Shown here in pieces: positions 24,071 to 37,251 of a stretch of 64,000 nucleotides of DNA. Origin of the DNA: Eurosta solidaginis. Lineage: Eukaryota > Arthropoda > Insecta > Diptera > Tephritidae. Each line of letters begins with the position of its first letter. The first letter of the stretch is position 1. Location: contig NC_090322.1 in NCBI RefSeq assembly GCF_040869045.1, forward strand, positions 276,546,662-276,610,661, read 5' to 3'. The notes under the pieces are model-generated. The model worked only from the letters and a program-made list of their open reading frames with translations, searched no databases and was not told where the DNA came from. The translations under genes and the position numbers were made by a program.

Positions 24071-25900
24071 AACAAGTAAGGAAGGTTAAGTTCGGGTGTA
24101 ACCGAACATTACATACTCAATTGAGAGCTATGGTGACAACATAAGGGAAAATAACCATGTAGGAAAATGAACCGAGGGTAACCCTGGAACGTGTTTGTAT
24201 GACATGTGTATCAAATGGAAGGTACTAAAGAGTATTTTAAGAGGGAGTGGGGGTAGTTGTATAGGTGGCCGCCTTTTCGAGATATCGGTATAAAGGTGGA
24301 CCAGGGGTGACCCTAGAATTTGTTTGTACGATATGGGTATCAAATGAAAGGGGCTAATGAGCATTTTAAAAGGGATCGGGCCTTAGTTCTATAAGTGGAC
24401 GCCTTTTCGAGATATCGCCATATAGGTGGACCAGGGGTGACTCTAGAATGTGTTTGTACAATACGGCTATCAAATTAAAGATATTAATGAGGCTTTTAAA
24501 AGGGAGTGGTGGTAGTTGTATATGTGAAGGCGTTTTCCAGATATCTACCAAAATGTGGACCAGGGTGACCCAGAACATCATCTGTTGGATACCGCTAATT
24601 TATTTGTATATATAATACCACGAACAGTATACCTGCCAAGATTTCAAGGGTTTTTTATTTCGCCCTGAAGAACTTTTTCATTTTATTCTACTTAGTATGG
24701 TAGGTGTCACACCCATTTACAAAGTTTTTTTCTAAAGTTATATTTTGCGTCAATAAACCAATCCAATTACCATGTTTCATCCCTGTTTTCGTATTTGGTA
24801 TAGAATTATGGTATTTTTTTTAATTTTTCGTAATTTTCGATATCGAAAAAGTGGGCGTGGTCATAGTTGGATTTCGGCCATTTTTTATACCAAGATAAGG
24901 TGAGTTCAGATAAGTACGTGAACTAAGCTTAGTAATGATACATCGATTTTTGCACAAATTATCGTGTTACGGCCGAGCGGAAGGACAGACGGTCGACTGT
25001 GTATAAAAACTGGGTGAGGCTTCAACTGATTTCGCCCTTTTTCACAGAAATAAGTTATCGTCCCAGAATCTAAGCCCCTACCAAATTTAACAAGGATTGG
25101 TAAATGTTTGTTCGACTTATGGCATTAAAAGTATCCTAGACAAATTAAATGAAAAAGGGCGGAGCCTCGCCCATTTTGAAATATTCTTTTATTTTTGAAT
25201 TTTGTTGCACCATATCATTAATGGAGTTGAATTTTGACATAATTTACTTATATACTGTAAAGATATTAAATTTTTTGTTAAAATTTGACTTAAAACAAAA
25301 TTTTTTTTAGAAGTGGACGTGGTCGTTCTCCGATTTTGCAAATTTTTACTAAGTATACATATAGCAACTGGAGTAACGTTCCTGCCAAATTTCATATTGA
25401 TATCTTCAACGACTGCCAAATTACAGTTTGCAAAAGTTTTAAATTACCTTCTTTTAAAAGTGAGCGGTGCCACGCCCGTTGTCCAAAATTTTACTGATTT
25501 TCTACTCTGCGTCATAAGTTCAACTCACCTACCAAGTTTCATCGCTTTAGCCGTCTTTGGTACTGAATTATCGCACTTTTTCGGTTTTTCGAAATTTTCG
25601 ATATCGAAAAAGTGGGCGTGTTTATGGTCCGATTTCGTTCATTTTAAATAGCGGTCTGAGATGAGTGCCCAGGAACCTACATACCATTTCATCAAGATAC
25701 CTCAAAATTTACTCAAGTTATCGTGTTAACGGACAGACGGACGGACGGACGGACATGGCTCAATCAAATTTTTTTTCGATCCTGATGATTTTGATATATG
25801 GAAGTCTATACCTATCTCGATTCCTTTATACCTGTACAACCAACCGCTATCCAATCAAAGTTAATATACTCTGTGAGCTCTGCTCAACTGAGTATAAAAA
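24071..25900 (-). repeat. Helitron/DINE-like non-autonomous repeat, copy B (longest uninterrupted)
   Basis: It is in reverse orientation. It begins AACAAGTAAGGAAGGTTAAG, followed by the inverse of the GGTTACACCCGAA end, and finishes GCTCTGCTCAACTGAGTATA, the inverse of the head. In order it contains four units of a roughly 130-bp module (24172-24560), two CCACGCCCACTTTTTCGATA-type blocks read inversely, and a CCGTCCGTCCGT run (25735-25755). At 1,830 bp it is the most complete copy and can serve as the local reference. Frames such as 25313-25651 lie entirely inside the repeat and are not genes. Confidence 0.8.
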
Positions 25901-28560
25901 TCGCTAAGTCTTATGTGGGGTGCCATTACCATTTGGTCAAGAATTTTCATGTATCTTTTACGATTTGGTTCGGAACAAGCATGACATGGATTTGGTGGCA
26001 CACACACCACACTTCGGGTAAAGGCGAATTTTGTTATATCCCACAGTTACCTCATATCATTTTACAGTTAATTCATTGAAATATAAGATTGATAAAAACC
26101 CATTCATCCATTTAACACGATCGCATCAAATATGATTACGGCGCGCGTTCACAAGAAGAAACGAGGATGCCCCTATCACTCCGTAATTGAAGAAGAAGCT
26201 CAATCATTTTTGATGACACAGCTCAGCATGACGTTACTGCGAGGGATATGAAGAGGCATAAATACGTATTCAGTAGTTTCTAGCAAAAAAAAAACTTTAA
26301 TAGCCGACCTTATTATATGCGAGAGCGAAGAGATACTCGCTCATCTATAATATGCTGAGGGCCCTTCAAGAAATTAATATGTAATTCACACCCTACTGGC
26401 CTACACGGAGATTAAAGAAGTAGAGAAGTTAACTACACTGCTTTGTATCTGGGTGAATGCGAGATTATTTACTACCCCGAGTTGCAGTATTGAGGATAAT
26501 CAAATATCATCAGATATCAATTCAACATGAAGCTTTAATCCGGCATCTAAAACCTTTATGAGGCACTCAATGCAGTCATTGCTATACTATACGCCGGCCA
26601 CAGCATGGGCTCAATAAAACTTTCAATGTAAAAGGCCAAAAACCGGGATTGTCCTTAATTTTGGAGGACAAGTCGTATGCCTACTCATTCATGTTTACGG
26701 TTACTGCTGTGTTAAATGTAATTAACAACTCCTATCTCATAGTTATCAAATTTCTTTATGTAAGCTTAACAAAAATACTCAGTTCACTGAGTTCAGTTGA
26801 GTGCATTTTTTTTGCGTTGTATCTATTTTATTTATTACAGTTATCGTGCCTTACAATTCACAACACCTTACCCTTTCTCTAAATATAAACGAGCTGTGTA
26901 AATAAGATACGGCCATATATTCACTTAAATGAATTTAAAAGAACGGCTTAAGCGCATGCGCACATTTTTATGTATCAGATCGATTACCTTCTCATTACAA
27001 ACCAAATGTAGTTAAGGAACGCCATTACAACAAACAACCTTATTGGGAATATATACCCTTCAATCAGTACGGCGTCTGCGTCGCCATCTACCATTAGGAA
27101 TGACATTATTTTTATTTAAGCCTTTTAAATTTGAAGAGACTAAAGTTGCACAGAGCATTTATGCAACAAAAGAACCATGGCGTTTTTCCGAGAGGTGATG
27201 TCGCACAGATAAGTTGAGAAGCGATATAATAATGGGTGGCCAACTGTAGTAGTAGGAACGAAGAGTATCGCGACAGCAAAAGCTAAGCATCGGTAAAATA
27301 TCGGGGACGTACGTTCGTATAAGGAACGGGAATATCAGGAAGGCAACCACTGTTTGGCGGTATGGTAGCGGGCGGTAGCAGTTGAACAGTGGGCGAGCAA
27401 CAGCGTCAGTAGAATTTTGAAATGCTTTTCCTTCGGTAAATACGTCACTCCGGAAGGATTGCCGCCTTCGCCTGGATGCTGGCTCTCTCGCTGGACACCA
27501 CTGACTTCACACTCGCATGCTACTCGGGGAGTATTCGAATGAAGGGTTCTATCAACTGTATGCCCTTTATGTACACGCTCATAAATTTGGCTAGACCTGC
27601 GGCTTCTGAAGAGATTTCGATGCCCCATTGTAATACTGGACTTTGTTGTGCAAATATGCTGACACGAGTATCGTGAACTTTCTTTACAGTTATCGTAGTG
27701 TGAGGGATGGTGTTCTCAGGTGTAGGGTAAGCCGACGGAGGTATGGTCAAGAGAAGGGGAGAAGGTGTTATGCTCCAAACATCAATGCCACGTCGACGGG
27801 AAATTATCTGCCAGATCTGTTATGCCGAAACTTCAAACTTCATACGCTTCGTCAGTCAGCAGAGTAGCTCCGAAGGTTCCATCTCTTGCCTTTGGTTCGC
27901 CATCTCGCTGTGAATACCGGCGTAGAAGGGAATGGAGAAGCACTATGCTTAAACCACCCCGTCCTTCTCACTCTGCAAATCGTCCGATATGCAAAGCCAG
28001 TGCCATGTGGTGAAGATATACATTGGCGAAGCATCGATCCCTTCCACTTGAGAGGTCTGCAATATAGACGAAAACGTCCTCTCTCCTGACTTACCTAAGA
28101 CGACTGAATTTAAATTTCTCAAGTCTGTCTTTTCAAGTTGCGAAGCTCATAAGACGGTGGAGAAGCGTCACATTATATTTCATTTCAAAAGCTATTGGCT
28201 GTTGACAATCAGCTGGCGTAGTACTACTGTAACGCTATTGCACTTGGAAACCATACCGAAGGTAACAAGTTCAAATCTGCGATAGATTTATCGAAGCGCT
28301 CATTAAACTTTAAAAGGCAAGCATTCCAGTTGTATTATTTGGAATAAAAAGCTCCTCAAAAAACTTAGTTTGCCTTAGGAGTTGGTTTTAGGGATTGGAG
28401 AATATATGTAGGAGTCGGAATATCTAAAGTAGCTTACCACATATTTGAGGAAAAGCTCGGCCAAAATGCCTAAAATAAGTTTTCTTATTCAGATACCCAA
28501 CTCAGCAAACCAGCCTAAGGCCTTCCAAAAAAAGAGGGAGAAATCTACGTGATAAGATAA
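25901..28560. other. Unrecognised stretch with several medium frames
   Basis: 27150-28100 is less AT-rich and carries overlapping frames of 60-97 residues on both strands (for example minus 27335-27628 and 27520-27750, plus 27476-27676). On the minus strand, readable peptide stretches appear in alternating frames separated by stops. That is the pattern of a decayed gene or retroelement. I could not match it to a family. Confidence 0.35.
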
Positions 28561-31086
28561 ATCAATTGGGGGAATGAAAGGGCTGACTTATACAAAATTC
28601 TGCATATCACACATTACAACCATTTATTTAAATTTTTGAACATTCTCCAATAATTTGGATTATCTTTTTACTCAGACAAAATCAAACAAAAAATCTGGTG
28701 ATTGTGAATGTGGTGAGAAAAGATTAATTACTCGCTTTTCCCTGAACTTAGGACAGAATGAAGCAAAGTCGTACACAATCGAGCAACAAACAATAAGTTG
28801 ACCACTTCATTCAGCAGCAGCAAATGCAACAAGAACAACAAAACAGCAAAACAAAAGTTGTTGGGGCATTAGTAAATATTATTATCGGTTTACAGTTAAT
28901 TTATGCCAGTTGGATGAGTAGGCGATTGTCGAAATCCTGGATAAACATATCGATGAGCCGGTGGATGCGATTGACTGGCCGGGAATGATGAATAAGATGG
29001 GAATTAGTATTGAATTCTAATTTTAAGTAAGTGCGCACTTAAATTGAGTGTTTGTGTGTATTTGTGAGTTAAGACCTATTCAAATATGAAAATACCAATT
29101 AGATTGTAGCATATTTGTGCGAAATCCATGATATAAAAACAATGCTGTATATACATATGTACGTTTTTAAACGACAACAACAACAATTATAATTTTACCA
29201 AAAACAGAAAAAAGAATAGAAATGAAAGAACAATGTTGTACGAATTAAATAAACAAAACCCGATTAAGATGAGGATATTGTAAAGCAAACAGAAGGACAG
29301 ACAGACCAACGATCAGACTATGGCCTCTGCTGCCTCCGTTGGGACGGGTAATAAGGACAACAGAATTCAATTCGAGCCGTTTGGCAGAATAAGAAGTTTG
29401 CATATGAAAAATTATCAGTAATGGGAACAATAGGAATGGATAGGGTGCTCTTATTTTACTGATTGATGGAGCACTCAGAAAAATCTAAAAGTAAATAAAT
29501 TCTTTGTTGATGGGAGGAGACATTTTGTACGTAGCTTTTGTGCATGGGCAGGCATTTGAAATTGGAATTTGCATAGCAACGAGAATGGCAAATGATTTTT
29601 TGTTAAAACTTAGACAAATATTCTTGCAATTTAAGTTTTCATAAATTCTTTAAAAAATGAAATTGAATTTTTAGTTTGAGTTTATATAAGTTCCGTTGTA
29701 CAAAATATTACTCAACCAGCTTTCAATAAAAATGAAAAAACTAAGTTCATCTCTACGATTTACGTCAATGAAAAATGTTACTTTCGACCTTTTATTGAGT
29801 TCTTCCGGCACTCGAAAGACGTCTGCGGCATGTACGGTTTTTTCTTTAGCTGTGAGACAGATGTTTTTCATTCGAACACATTAACTTCAACACATCGAAG
29901 GAGACGTGCATAGACCTAAATATGTTTGTTTATGTATCTGAAGCAGACTGCAACTTGCCACTTGCGACGCATGCAAACACATCCTAACCAATGTCGTGTG
30001 GGTGTTGCACTATTCACTTTCACGGCCGATAAAGCTGATATTCCATTTGCTTGCTTATTACTTCGTTTTGGACTGTGTGTCTGACGCCGGTTGCACTTGG
30101 ATGTCGGCACAAGTGGAAACATTCGAATTTTATTGCTCATTCGTGGGATTATTGTAATGAATTACGCCTTTTCGTCTTTTCGACTGGCATTGCACCTCAT
30201 CCCTTTCACCATCAAACTAATGTCTGCAGATATGTCTCGTAGTCCCGTACTTATGTACGTTTGTTTGTTTAATATGGCTATTGTTTGAATGCAATGAAGA
30301 AGAAGCAGCAAGTTTGAACGAGCAAAAAATATAAAGGGCTAAGAGGAAAGGGCAAACGCTCAGAAAACGTACGATATTTGCCATTTAATCCTTGATTTAG
30401 TCCGAGAAATACATTTGCAGCCCGTTATATACGTCTCGGCTCGGCTTAAAGATGTCATGACAAAAATATTGAGGAAGGGCGGCTCCAAACTACATTTGTA
30501 TGTGCATTCAATATGTGTGAGTCTTGTAAAACATTGCCAAACATGGAAAAAGGAAGAGAGCGAGTGCGTGCCAACTGCAAGCTCTCCACTCAGGCTATGC
30601 AGGCTGGTAAAATATCAAAAGCAAAATGAATCGAAATGATAGTAAACGGACGTGCGGTTGAAATATGCCATTTCTGCGGTGAATTATGTGTTCATACGTG
30701 AAAATTACTTCGTGCTCGTAAGTCGACAGGGTGGATGATGTAATAGAAAGTTACGCGAGAATGATCAAATGCATCCAATCGTAAAAAACGCGGGGAATGA
30801 AAATGTTTACTTTTCCGTGTATTGATGTACGTAAATATATATGTAAATAGGCAAGATTGTGGATAAAAATTTATTAGTAAAATATAGTAGAAAAAAACGT
30901 CATTTCCTAGTACTTTTTCCACTTGCAGAGGTCTAAGCTTGTCGGGTTCCGCATTCTAGCGAAAAAGGAGTGACGAAATTAATGGATATTTACATATTTA
31001 TAAGACGAGCCGACTAATGCAAAATAAGCGACTGTAAACCGCGGTAATGTTTAAGTTTTAACATCTTAGCAATAAAAGTTCAAATA
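28561..31086. other. Gene-free stretch
   Basis: No motif-bearing ORF or recognised repeat. A CAA/GCA-rich low-complexity patch occurs at 28815-28860. Frames at 29671-29884 and 29916-30288 overlap on opposite strands and look like chance. Confidence 0.45.
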
Positions 31087-31372
31087 ATAAACACAAGGCG
31101 CGATATATCCCTTGCGTCGTGCCCCATAAAATGTTTCCTAAAGATTGGCAGAATGAGACCTCCATGTCTTACGCCGACTCTGAGCGGCATCTGCAAGGCC
31201 GATGTCTTTTTGCCGAGAAATGTTTCATGGTTGAAACACACTCGAAAAGTTTGCCAAATTACTTTCGAGGGGCATAGAAAAATCTTTTGTTTTTATTAAA
31301 TAAACTCAGGATCTTCGGTGTGGTAGGTGGAGCACGCTACACAACACCACGGCAGCGGCCCTGCAAAGCAAA
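31087..31372 (-). mobile_element. tRNA-Gly-like SINE, decayed copy
   Basis: Minus orientation. The tail GGCGCGATA lies at the left. GCATCTGCAAGGC, GGGGCATAGAAAAAT and GGTGTGGTAGG followed by TGGAGCACGCTA mark the body and the tRNA-like head at the right. It is strongly diverged from the cleaner copies at 36873, 40430 and 50853, and the promoter boxes are damaged. Confidence 0.7.
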
Positions 31373-31854
31373 CAATTACTGCGCCCAAAGTCAGTAGAGT
31401 TCTTTATGGGCTCTTATAGAAGAGAGAAACATACTTCTTAGGAGGCGGGCGTCACTTTGGCACCGCTTCTATCTGCATACTACAACAGGCTGAATTCTTA
31501 CATATCCAGATAACCACCGGTATATGTGCTATATTTACCATTTCACCAACCATCTTTTCAATATATTGTGAGACCGATGCAGCAACGTTCTTATATTCAA
31601 ACCCTTTCGAAACTAATACTTTACATGGGTTCTTATTAGAGGACTTCGATACAATTTTATGCTTAGAATGGATTGATAATGGTACCTCAATCTTCTTTTT
31701 CTTGTACCGATTAAGATAATCTTGCAAGGTTTTGGGGAGTTTTGATGATGCTTTGTAGGATATTGATCAGGTACGTTTCGGTACAGAAAAACATTTTGGG
31801 TTCCCTGCAGAAAAATGGAAGAGAGTCAGGCAAAGTGACAGTTTTGGACTACTG
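31373..31854. other. Between two SINE fragments; unassigned minus-strand frame
   Basis: The minus frame 31452-31727 (91 residues, Lys-rich N-terminus, later cysteines) has no family motif and no splice-site support. It could be a fragment of an unknown element or chance. Confidence 0.35.
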
Positions 31855-32090
31855 GTGGAACATCGAGAGTTTGACAAAGGCCGAGTTTCTCTCCCATTTC
31901 ATGTTTCATGCCGACCCCGAACTGCAGCAGCAAGGCACTGAGAAGCTTTTCATGGCGGAAATATGCTCGGAGTGTTTACAAAACTACTGCTACGACCCCC
32001 CTTGAAAAAATGTGTTTCTAATTGAAACATTTGTCCCTGAAATTTTGATATGGCTTTGTAGCCCCGCCGTGGTCGGCGCAGTAAGAGATA
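31855..32090 (-). mobile_element. tRNA-Gly-like SINE, decayed copy
   Basis: Minus orientation. CATGCCGACCCCGAAC, GAGAAGCTTTTCATGGC, TTCTAATTGAAACATTTG and AAATTTTGATATGGCTTTG follow the SINE body in order. The tRNA-like head is decayed. The plus-strand frame 31742-32005 runs through this repeat and is not a gene. Confidence 0.65.
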
Positions 32091-32118
32091 TATCCCATTA
32101 TGAAGAGGTTTACACTAA

Positions 32119-33799
32119 TTTTTATACTCAGCTGAGCAGAGCTCACAGAATATATTAACTTTTTGTTCACATAACTCTAATCCGCAACGGCATAAACTAA
32201 TCGAGATAGATATTGACTTCTATATATCAAAATGATCTGGGAGAAAAAAGAATTTCATTTAGCCATGTGAGTCCGTCCGTCCGTCCGTCCCTAAATACGA
32301 TAACTTGAGTAAATTCTGAGGTATCTTGATAAAATTTTGTATGTAGATTCCTGGGCACTCATCTCAGATCACTATTTAAAATGAACGAAATCGGACCATA
32401 ACCATGCCCACTTTTTCGATATCGAAAATTTCGAAAAACGGAAAAAGGGCGATAATGGTGGGTTGTCCTTATGACGCAGAATTGAAAATTAGTAAAATTT
32501 TTGAAAATGGGTTTGGCACCGCCCACTTTTAAAAGAAGGTATTTTCAAAGTCTTGCAAGCTGTAATTTGGCAGTCGTTGAAGATATCATGATGAAATTTG
32601 GGAGAAACGTTACTCCTGTTACTATATGTGTGCTTAGTGAAAATTAACAAAATCGGATTACGAACACGCCCACTTTTAAACAATTATTATTTTTTATTCA
32701 AATTTTAACAAAAAATTTAACATCTTTACAGTATATAAGTAAATTATGTCAACATTCACTCCAGTAATGATATGGTGCATACCAAATACAAAAAGAAAAG
32801 AAAATTTCAAAATGGGCGTGGCTCCGCCCTTTTTCATTGAATTCGTCTAGAATACTTTTAATGGCATAAATCGAACAAAAATTTACCAATCCTTGTGAAA
32901 TTTGATAGTGGCATAGATTTTATGACGCTAACTGTTTTCAGTGAAAATGGGCGAGATCGGTTAAAGCCACACCCAGTTTTTATACACAGTCGTCCGTCTG
33001 TCCTTCCTCTCGGCCGTTAACACGATAACTTCAGCAAACATCGATATATCTTTAATGAACTTAGTTCACGTACTTACTTGAACTCACTTTATCTTGGTTT
33101 GAAAAATGAACAAAATCCGACAATGACCACGCCCACTTTTTCGATATCGAAAATTACGAAAAATTAAAAAAATGCCATAATTCTATACCAAATATGAAAA
33201 AAGAGATGAAACATGGTAATTGTATTGGTCTATTGACGCAAAATATAACTTTAGAAAAAACTTTGTAAAATGGGTGTGACACCTACCATATAAAGCAGAA
33301 GCAAATGAAAAAGTTATGCAGGGCGAAATCAAACGCCTTTGGAATCTTGGCAGGAATAGAGTTCCTGGTATTACATATATAAATAAATTAGCGGTACCCG
33401 ACAGATGATGTTCTGGGTCACCCTGGTCCACATTTTGGCCGATATCTCGAAATCACCTTCACATATACAACTAAGGGCCACTCCCTTTTAAAACCCTCAT
33501 TAATACATTTAATGATACTCATACATAACCTGATACCCATATCGTACAAACACATTCTAGAGTCACCTCTGATCCACCTTTGTGGCGATATCCTGAAATG
33601 GCGTCCACCTATAGAACTATGGCCCACTCCCTTTTAAAATACTCTGACCTTCCATTTGAAACCCATGTCATACAAACACATTCCAGGGTTACCCTAGGTG
33701 AATTTTGCTAAATGGTGATTTTCCCTTATTTTGTCTACAAAGCTCTCAGCTGAGTATGCAATGTTCGGTTACACCCGAAATTAGCCTTCCTTACGTGTT
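32119..33799 (+). repeat. Helitron/DINE-like non-autonomous repeat, copy C
   Basis: Head TTTTTATACTCAGCTGAGCA at 32119 and end GGTTACACCCGAAATTAGCC at about 33770-33789. In between are the CCGTCCGTCCGTCC run (32274-32291), CCACTTTTTCGATATCGAAA blocks at about 32408 and 33135, and a partly deleted 130-bp module from 33415. It is nearly full length and non-coding. Confidence 0.8.
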
Positions 33800-35330
33800 A
33801 TAAATTCTTTTAGAGCAGTTTCCATTTCAAATGGGGAAATACACAGCCAACTTGCTAGAAATGAGCCCTTTCACCTAAAATGTTGAGAATCACTGCGTTA
33901 GACAATCGCATGAATGCACATGTATGTATATGTATATGTACGAGTATGTTTGTGCCAGTCCACTCTAGTCAAACTTGTGGTCGCAGCCATTGCGAGCTTA
34001 GCAGTGATTACCACCTATGCGGCTCATAGCGACGCGGCCTGATGGCATCTGCATGTAAGTACATTTTGAATTGCAGCAGCTGTGTACTAAGCTATTTGTG
34101 GTTTTAATTGCCGTTAGCAGCAACAACGTTTCATGCCGGAAGTGGTCAAATAGTCAAAAGATATGCAGGCGCAACAAGATGAAGAGCAAATCACATGTCG
34201 ATCGTTCTGCTTCTATTACAACTCGGAATTGCGTTGGCTATAACAAGAAGGTTTAGGTCAATTAGCCATTAGCATAGATGGGCTACAATCATTACAAGAT
34301 ATTGTCTCTGTGCAATGGTTTAGCAAATATTCAACAAATCGACATTTATTGGAATTATGAAAACTTATTGGGTCTAGTTAAGTACATAAATGCGAAAATG
34401 TTGCGATATTCGGGTTTTAGTTACTGCACAGAAATTAAGAGGCCAAATTGAGGAAAGCTTGTAAGTACTTTAGCTTCCAAACCAAAAACGCTCGAAATGT
34501 TTTATTGATTTTTTAAGTTAAAAGCTTTAAGTAGACATTCTCTTCAAAGACGTGAAGGACACATAGAGATAAACATAGTTAAAAATATTGAGATAAGAAT
34601 TTGTGTAGACGTAACTTAAATCCCTACTTTTTATTTTGATCCCCTCTCTCCCTAACTATGCATTACAAATCCTGATTAAATTCATAACAATGAGCAAATA
34701 AAATAGTTTGTTTGTTAAAATTAAGAGCTTTGTGTCACAGTTAAAAATAATCTGTTGCATTCAGCACTAAAAGAAATACGAGAACAAATTTTTATTTTGC
34801 TTTTGAACTTTCCTCATTCGTATCAAAGGAGTTATGGACAAAGAATTCAAGCACTCCAACAATCGTTTTAGTGTCTGTCCGATAGTTTTACTTTGGCCGA
34901 AGCCGAAGTTATATGTATGGGTAGTATTTAATATTCGGAAAAACCAGACAAACCATCAAATCAAAATAAAATTTTTGATTTGTAAAATCATATGTTGAAC
35001 GCGAGTTCAAAGCTTATGCTTAAGATATAATATTTTACAATCCATGGTAGTTGTTTTAAAATCTTCTATTTTAATTTAAAATTTTTTCAACTAAGGAAAA
35101 AATTATAAACTGATAATAACAATGAGAATAAAAAATAAATCTATTATTGTTAAAGTCTTGAGCTCGATTCGATGTAAAAACTTTGAGAAGATTCCCATAC
35201 TTGGGGCATACACATTACACTTCATTTGAGATGTGTTGCAGTCGCATAATTCCTACACCTTTGTAAATACAGTGTTCATGTATCCAACCAGAAGAGAAAA
35301 CGGTTACACCGTGTAAGTGTTTTTATACCT
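33800..35330. other. Gene-free stretch
   Basis: AT-rich, with a small TATG/TGTA simple repeat near 33920-33945. No gene signature. Confidence 0.45.
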
Positions 35331-36820
35331 TTCACGATAAAGAAATTGTTTATTAAGTTTAAAATCCCTAAAGGTGAAGAGAGAGACCCACCAATAAGTG
35401 TCCGAATACATGAGGATGACGATCTGAGTTGATTTAGTCATGTCCGTCTCTCCTTCCGTCAATTTGTCCATCTGTCTGTTTGAACGCGAGTTAATTTTGG
35501 TGTTGGATTAGACACTTATCGGGATCGTAGAACCAATTTCTCAGAAAAGAGGCTTTCTAGTGATATCTTTCTCAATTTATCAATTAGACATTTCCCCAAA
35601 TGCTTTCGCATAAAGCACATGTTGTTGTATGAAAAAATCGTAGGGATCATTCGTATTTATAGTTTATACCCATTCAAACCGATTGTTCAAATAAGGTGTT
35701 TTTCGTCACCTCTGCTTAAAAGCTTAAAGCTTCAAATACTTACGTATACCTCATTTATTGATCAGATGGTATATTCATGGCCAAAGCCATCTTATGCAGA
35801 CCACAAGAAACGATAAACTTTGCATCCTCACACAAAGTACCTACCTTTTTTCTTTCTTTTATATTTATCAAAAAAGTCACTTAAGAAAGTACATCTGCTC
35901 AGTATATATTATATATTTTATACAGCCGATTATTTGAATATTATGAATGGGATACTTTTATTGTTCAGCTCCATTCATGAAATGAAGTCTTAGGCACAGC
36001 CGAAGACAATCTCATCTATACTTCTTTTTTCATGCAAAACCTTTTTGAATTTTTCATGAAAAGGATATGAAACAAACTCGTGCTACATGGTTTTAACTTT
36101 GTTAATATTTGAGGCTACTATTTGACCTTGTTGGAGATCTAGCAGACTGAATCAAAGAGACATTTTTTTCGCCAGAAACTGAATTCAAAAAAGGAGTAGA
36201 AAATATTTTGTAAGGCTCACCACTTTTCATAAAAAAGTTTGGTGAAATCAATAAAGGCATTGGAACCAAATTACAGTGACGTAGCTGCAATAGTTACGAA
36301 CATGTTTGATATCGAAATTTGAGTTTGTATGGGATGTGCCAAACCCTTTTTCAAATATACTCAAACTTTCGTTAAAACTTTGGTTTTAGCAATATTGGAA
36401 GCTATGCACAGTTTCATTATTGTGATTTAAGTAGCTATGACACATAGAAATAGCAATTTTTATGGGGGCACCACGCCCTCTTTTCCAATTCTTCCCTCTT
36501 TTCTGAACTGATATAATATCGATGTTGGACATCTGCCTGCCAAATATCAATGCCCTGGTACTACTTTCCTCAGATATATTTGAGTTTTCATATGTTCATA
36601 TATATTTACATCAGATACCACCCCGCCTTCCTAAAAAATGTCGCCTTACTCTGTATAACTCTATTTTCTATATATTGGTGTATATTTCATCCAAATCGGC
36701 CAAATGGTGTGTCCAAAAAAGGAGTTGAAAAATTTGCATGCGGCATATTTATATATATGTATGTAGATAGAATATTAAATAAAGAATGTTAAGATCCATA
36801 ACCTCTTCCCAGAAAGGTAT
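35331..36820 (+). repeat. Helitron/DINE-like repeat, subfamily with ATACCTTTC ends
   Basis: It starts TTTTATACCTTTCACGATAA and ends AGAAAGGTATGC, giving ATACCTTTC/GAAAGGTAT as a short inverted pair. Internally it has a GTCCGTCTCTCCTTCCGTCA stretch and then CCATCTGTCTG, in the same relative place as the CCGTCC runs of the main family. The body is otherwise unlike copies A-D. It has no coding capacity and is probably an independent subfamily. Confidence 0.5.
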
Positions 36821-36872
36821 GCTCCTCTACAAAGCTTATTGCTTCAAATAAGTAATTTTAAAGACAATTAAG

Positions 36873-37234
36873 CGTGGCGGCCACCGTGGTGTGATGGTAG
36901 CGTGCTCCGCCTATCACACCGTATGCCCTGGGTTCAACTCCCGGGCAGAGCAACATCAAAATTTTAGAAATAAGATTTTTCAATTAGAAGAAAACTTTTC
37001 TAAGCGGGGTCGCCCCTCGGCAGTGTTTGGCAAGCACTCCGGGTGTATTTCTGCCATGAAAAGCTCTCAGTGAAAACTCATCTGCTTTGCAGATGCCGTT
37101 CGGAGTCGGCATAAAACATGTAGGTCCCGTCCGGCCAATTTGTAGGGAAAATCAAGAGGAGCACGACGCAAATTGGAAGAGAAGCTCGGCCTTAGATCTC
37201 TTCGGAGGTTATCGCGCCTTACATTTATTTTTAT
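36873..37234 (+). mobile_element. tRNA-Gly-like SINE with 17-bp target duplication
   Basis: The head resembles a tRNA-Gly(GCC) gene: GGTGTGATGGTAGCGTGCTC (A-box region), GCCTATCACACC around the anticodon, then GGTTCAACTCC at 36931-36941, a perfect match to the RNA polymerase III B box. A roughly 290-bp body follows, with a TCGGCATAAAACATG block and the tail CGCGCCTTACATTTATTTTT. TTTTAAAGACAATTAAG occurs at 36856-36872 and 37235-37251 as an exact 17-bp duplication, which fixes both ends and points to LINE-mediated insertion. It is not an active tRNA gene, because the acceptor-stem pairing is lost. Confidence 0.93.
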
Positions 37235-37251
37235 TTTTAAAGACAATTAAG

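Noticed and set aside
25313..25651. Plus-strand frame inside a DINE-like copy, similar to one at 39306-39596 on the minus strand
   Set aside because: The similarity comes from the repeat itself; the frame is not preserved across all copies.
27520..27750. Resemblance of a TPENTI-type peptide to the C-terminal part of yellow/MRJP proteins
   Set aside because: Only a few residues match, the flanking motifs are missing, and neighbouring frames do not extend the similarity.
36883..36953. A functional tRNA-Gly gene
   Set aside because: B box and D-arm region are present, but acceptor-stem pairing is absent and the segment is the head of a SINE with target duplications.
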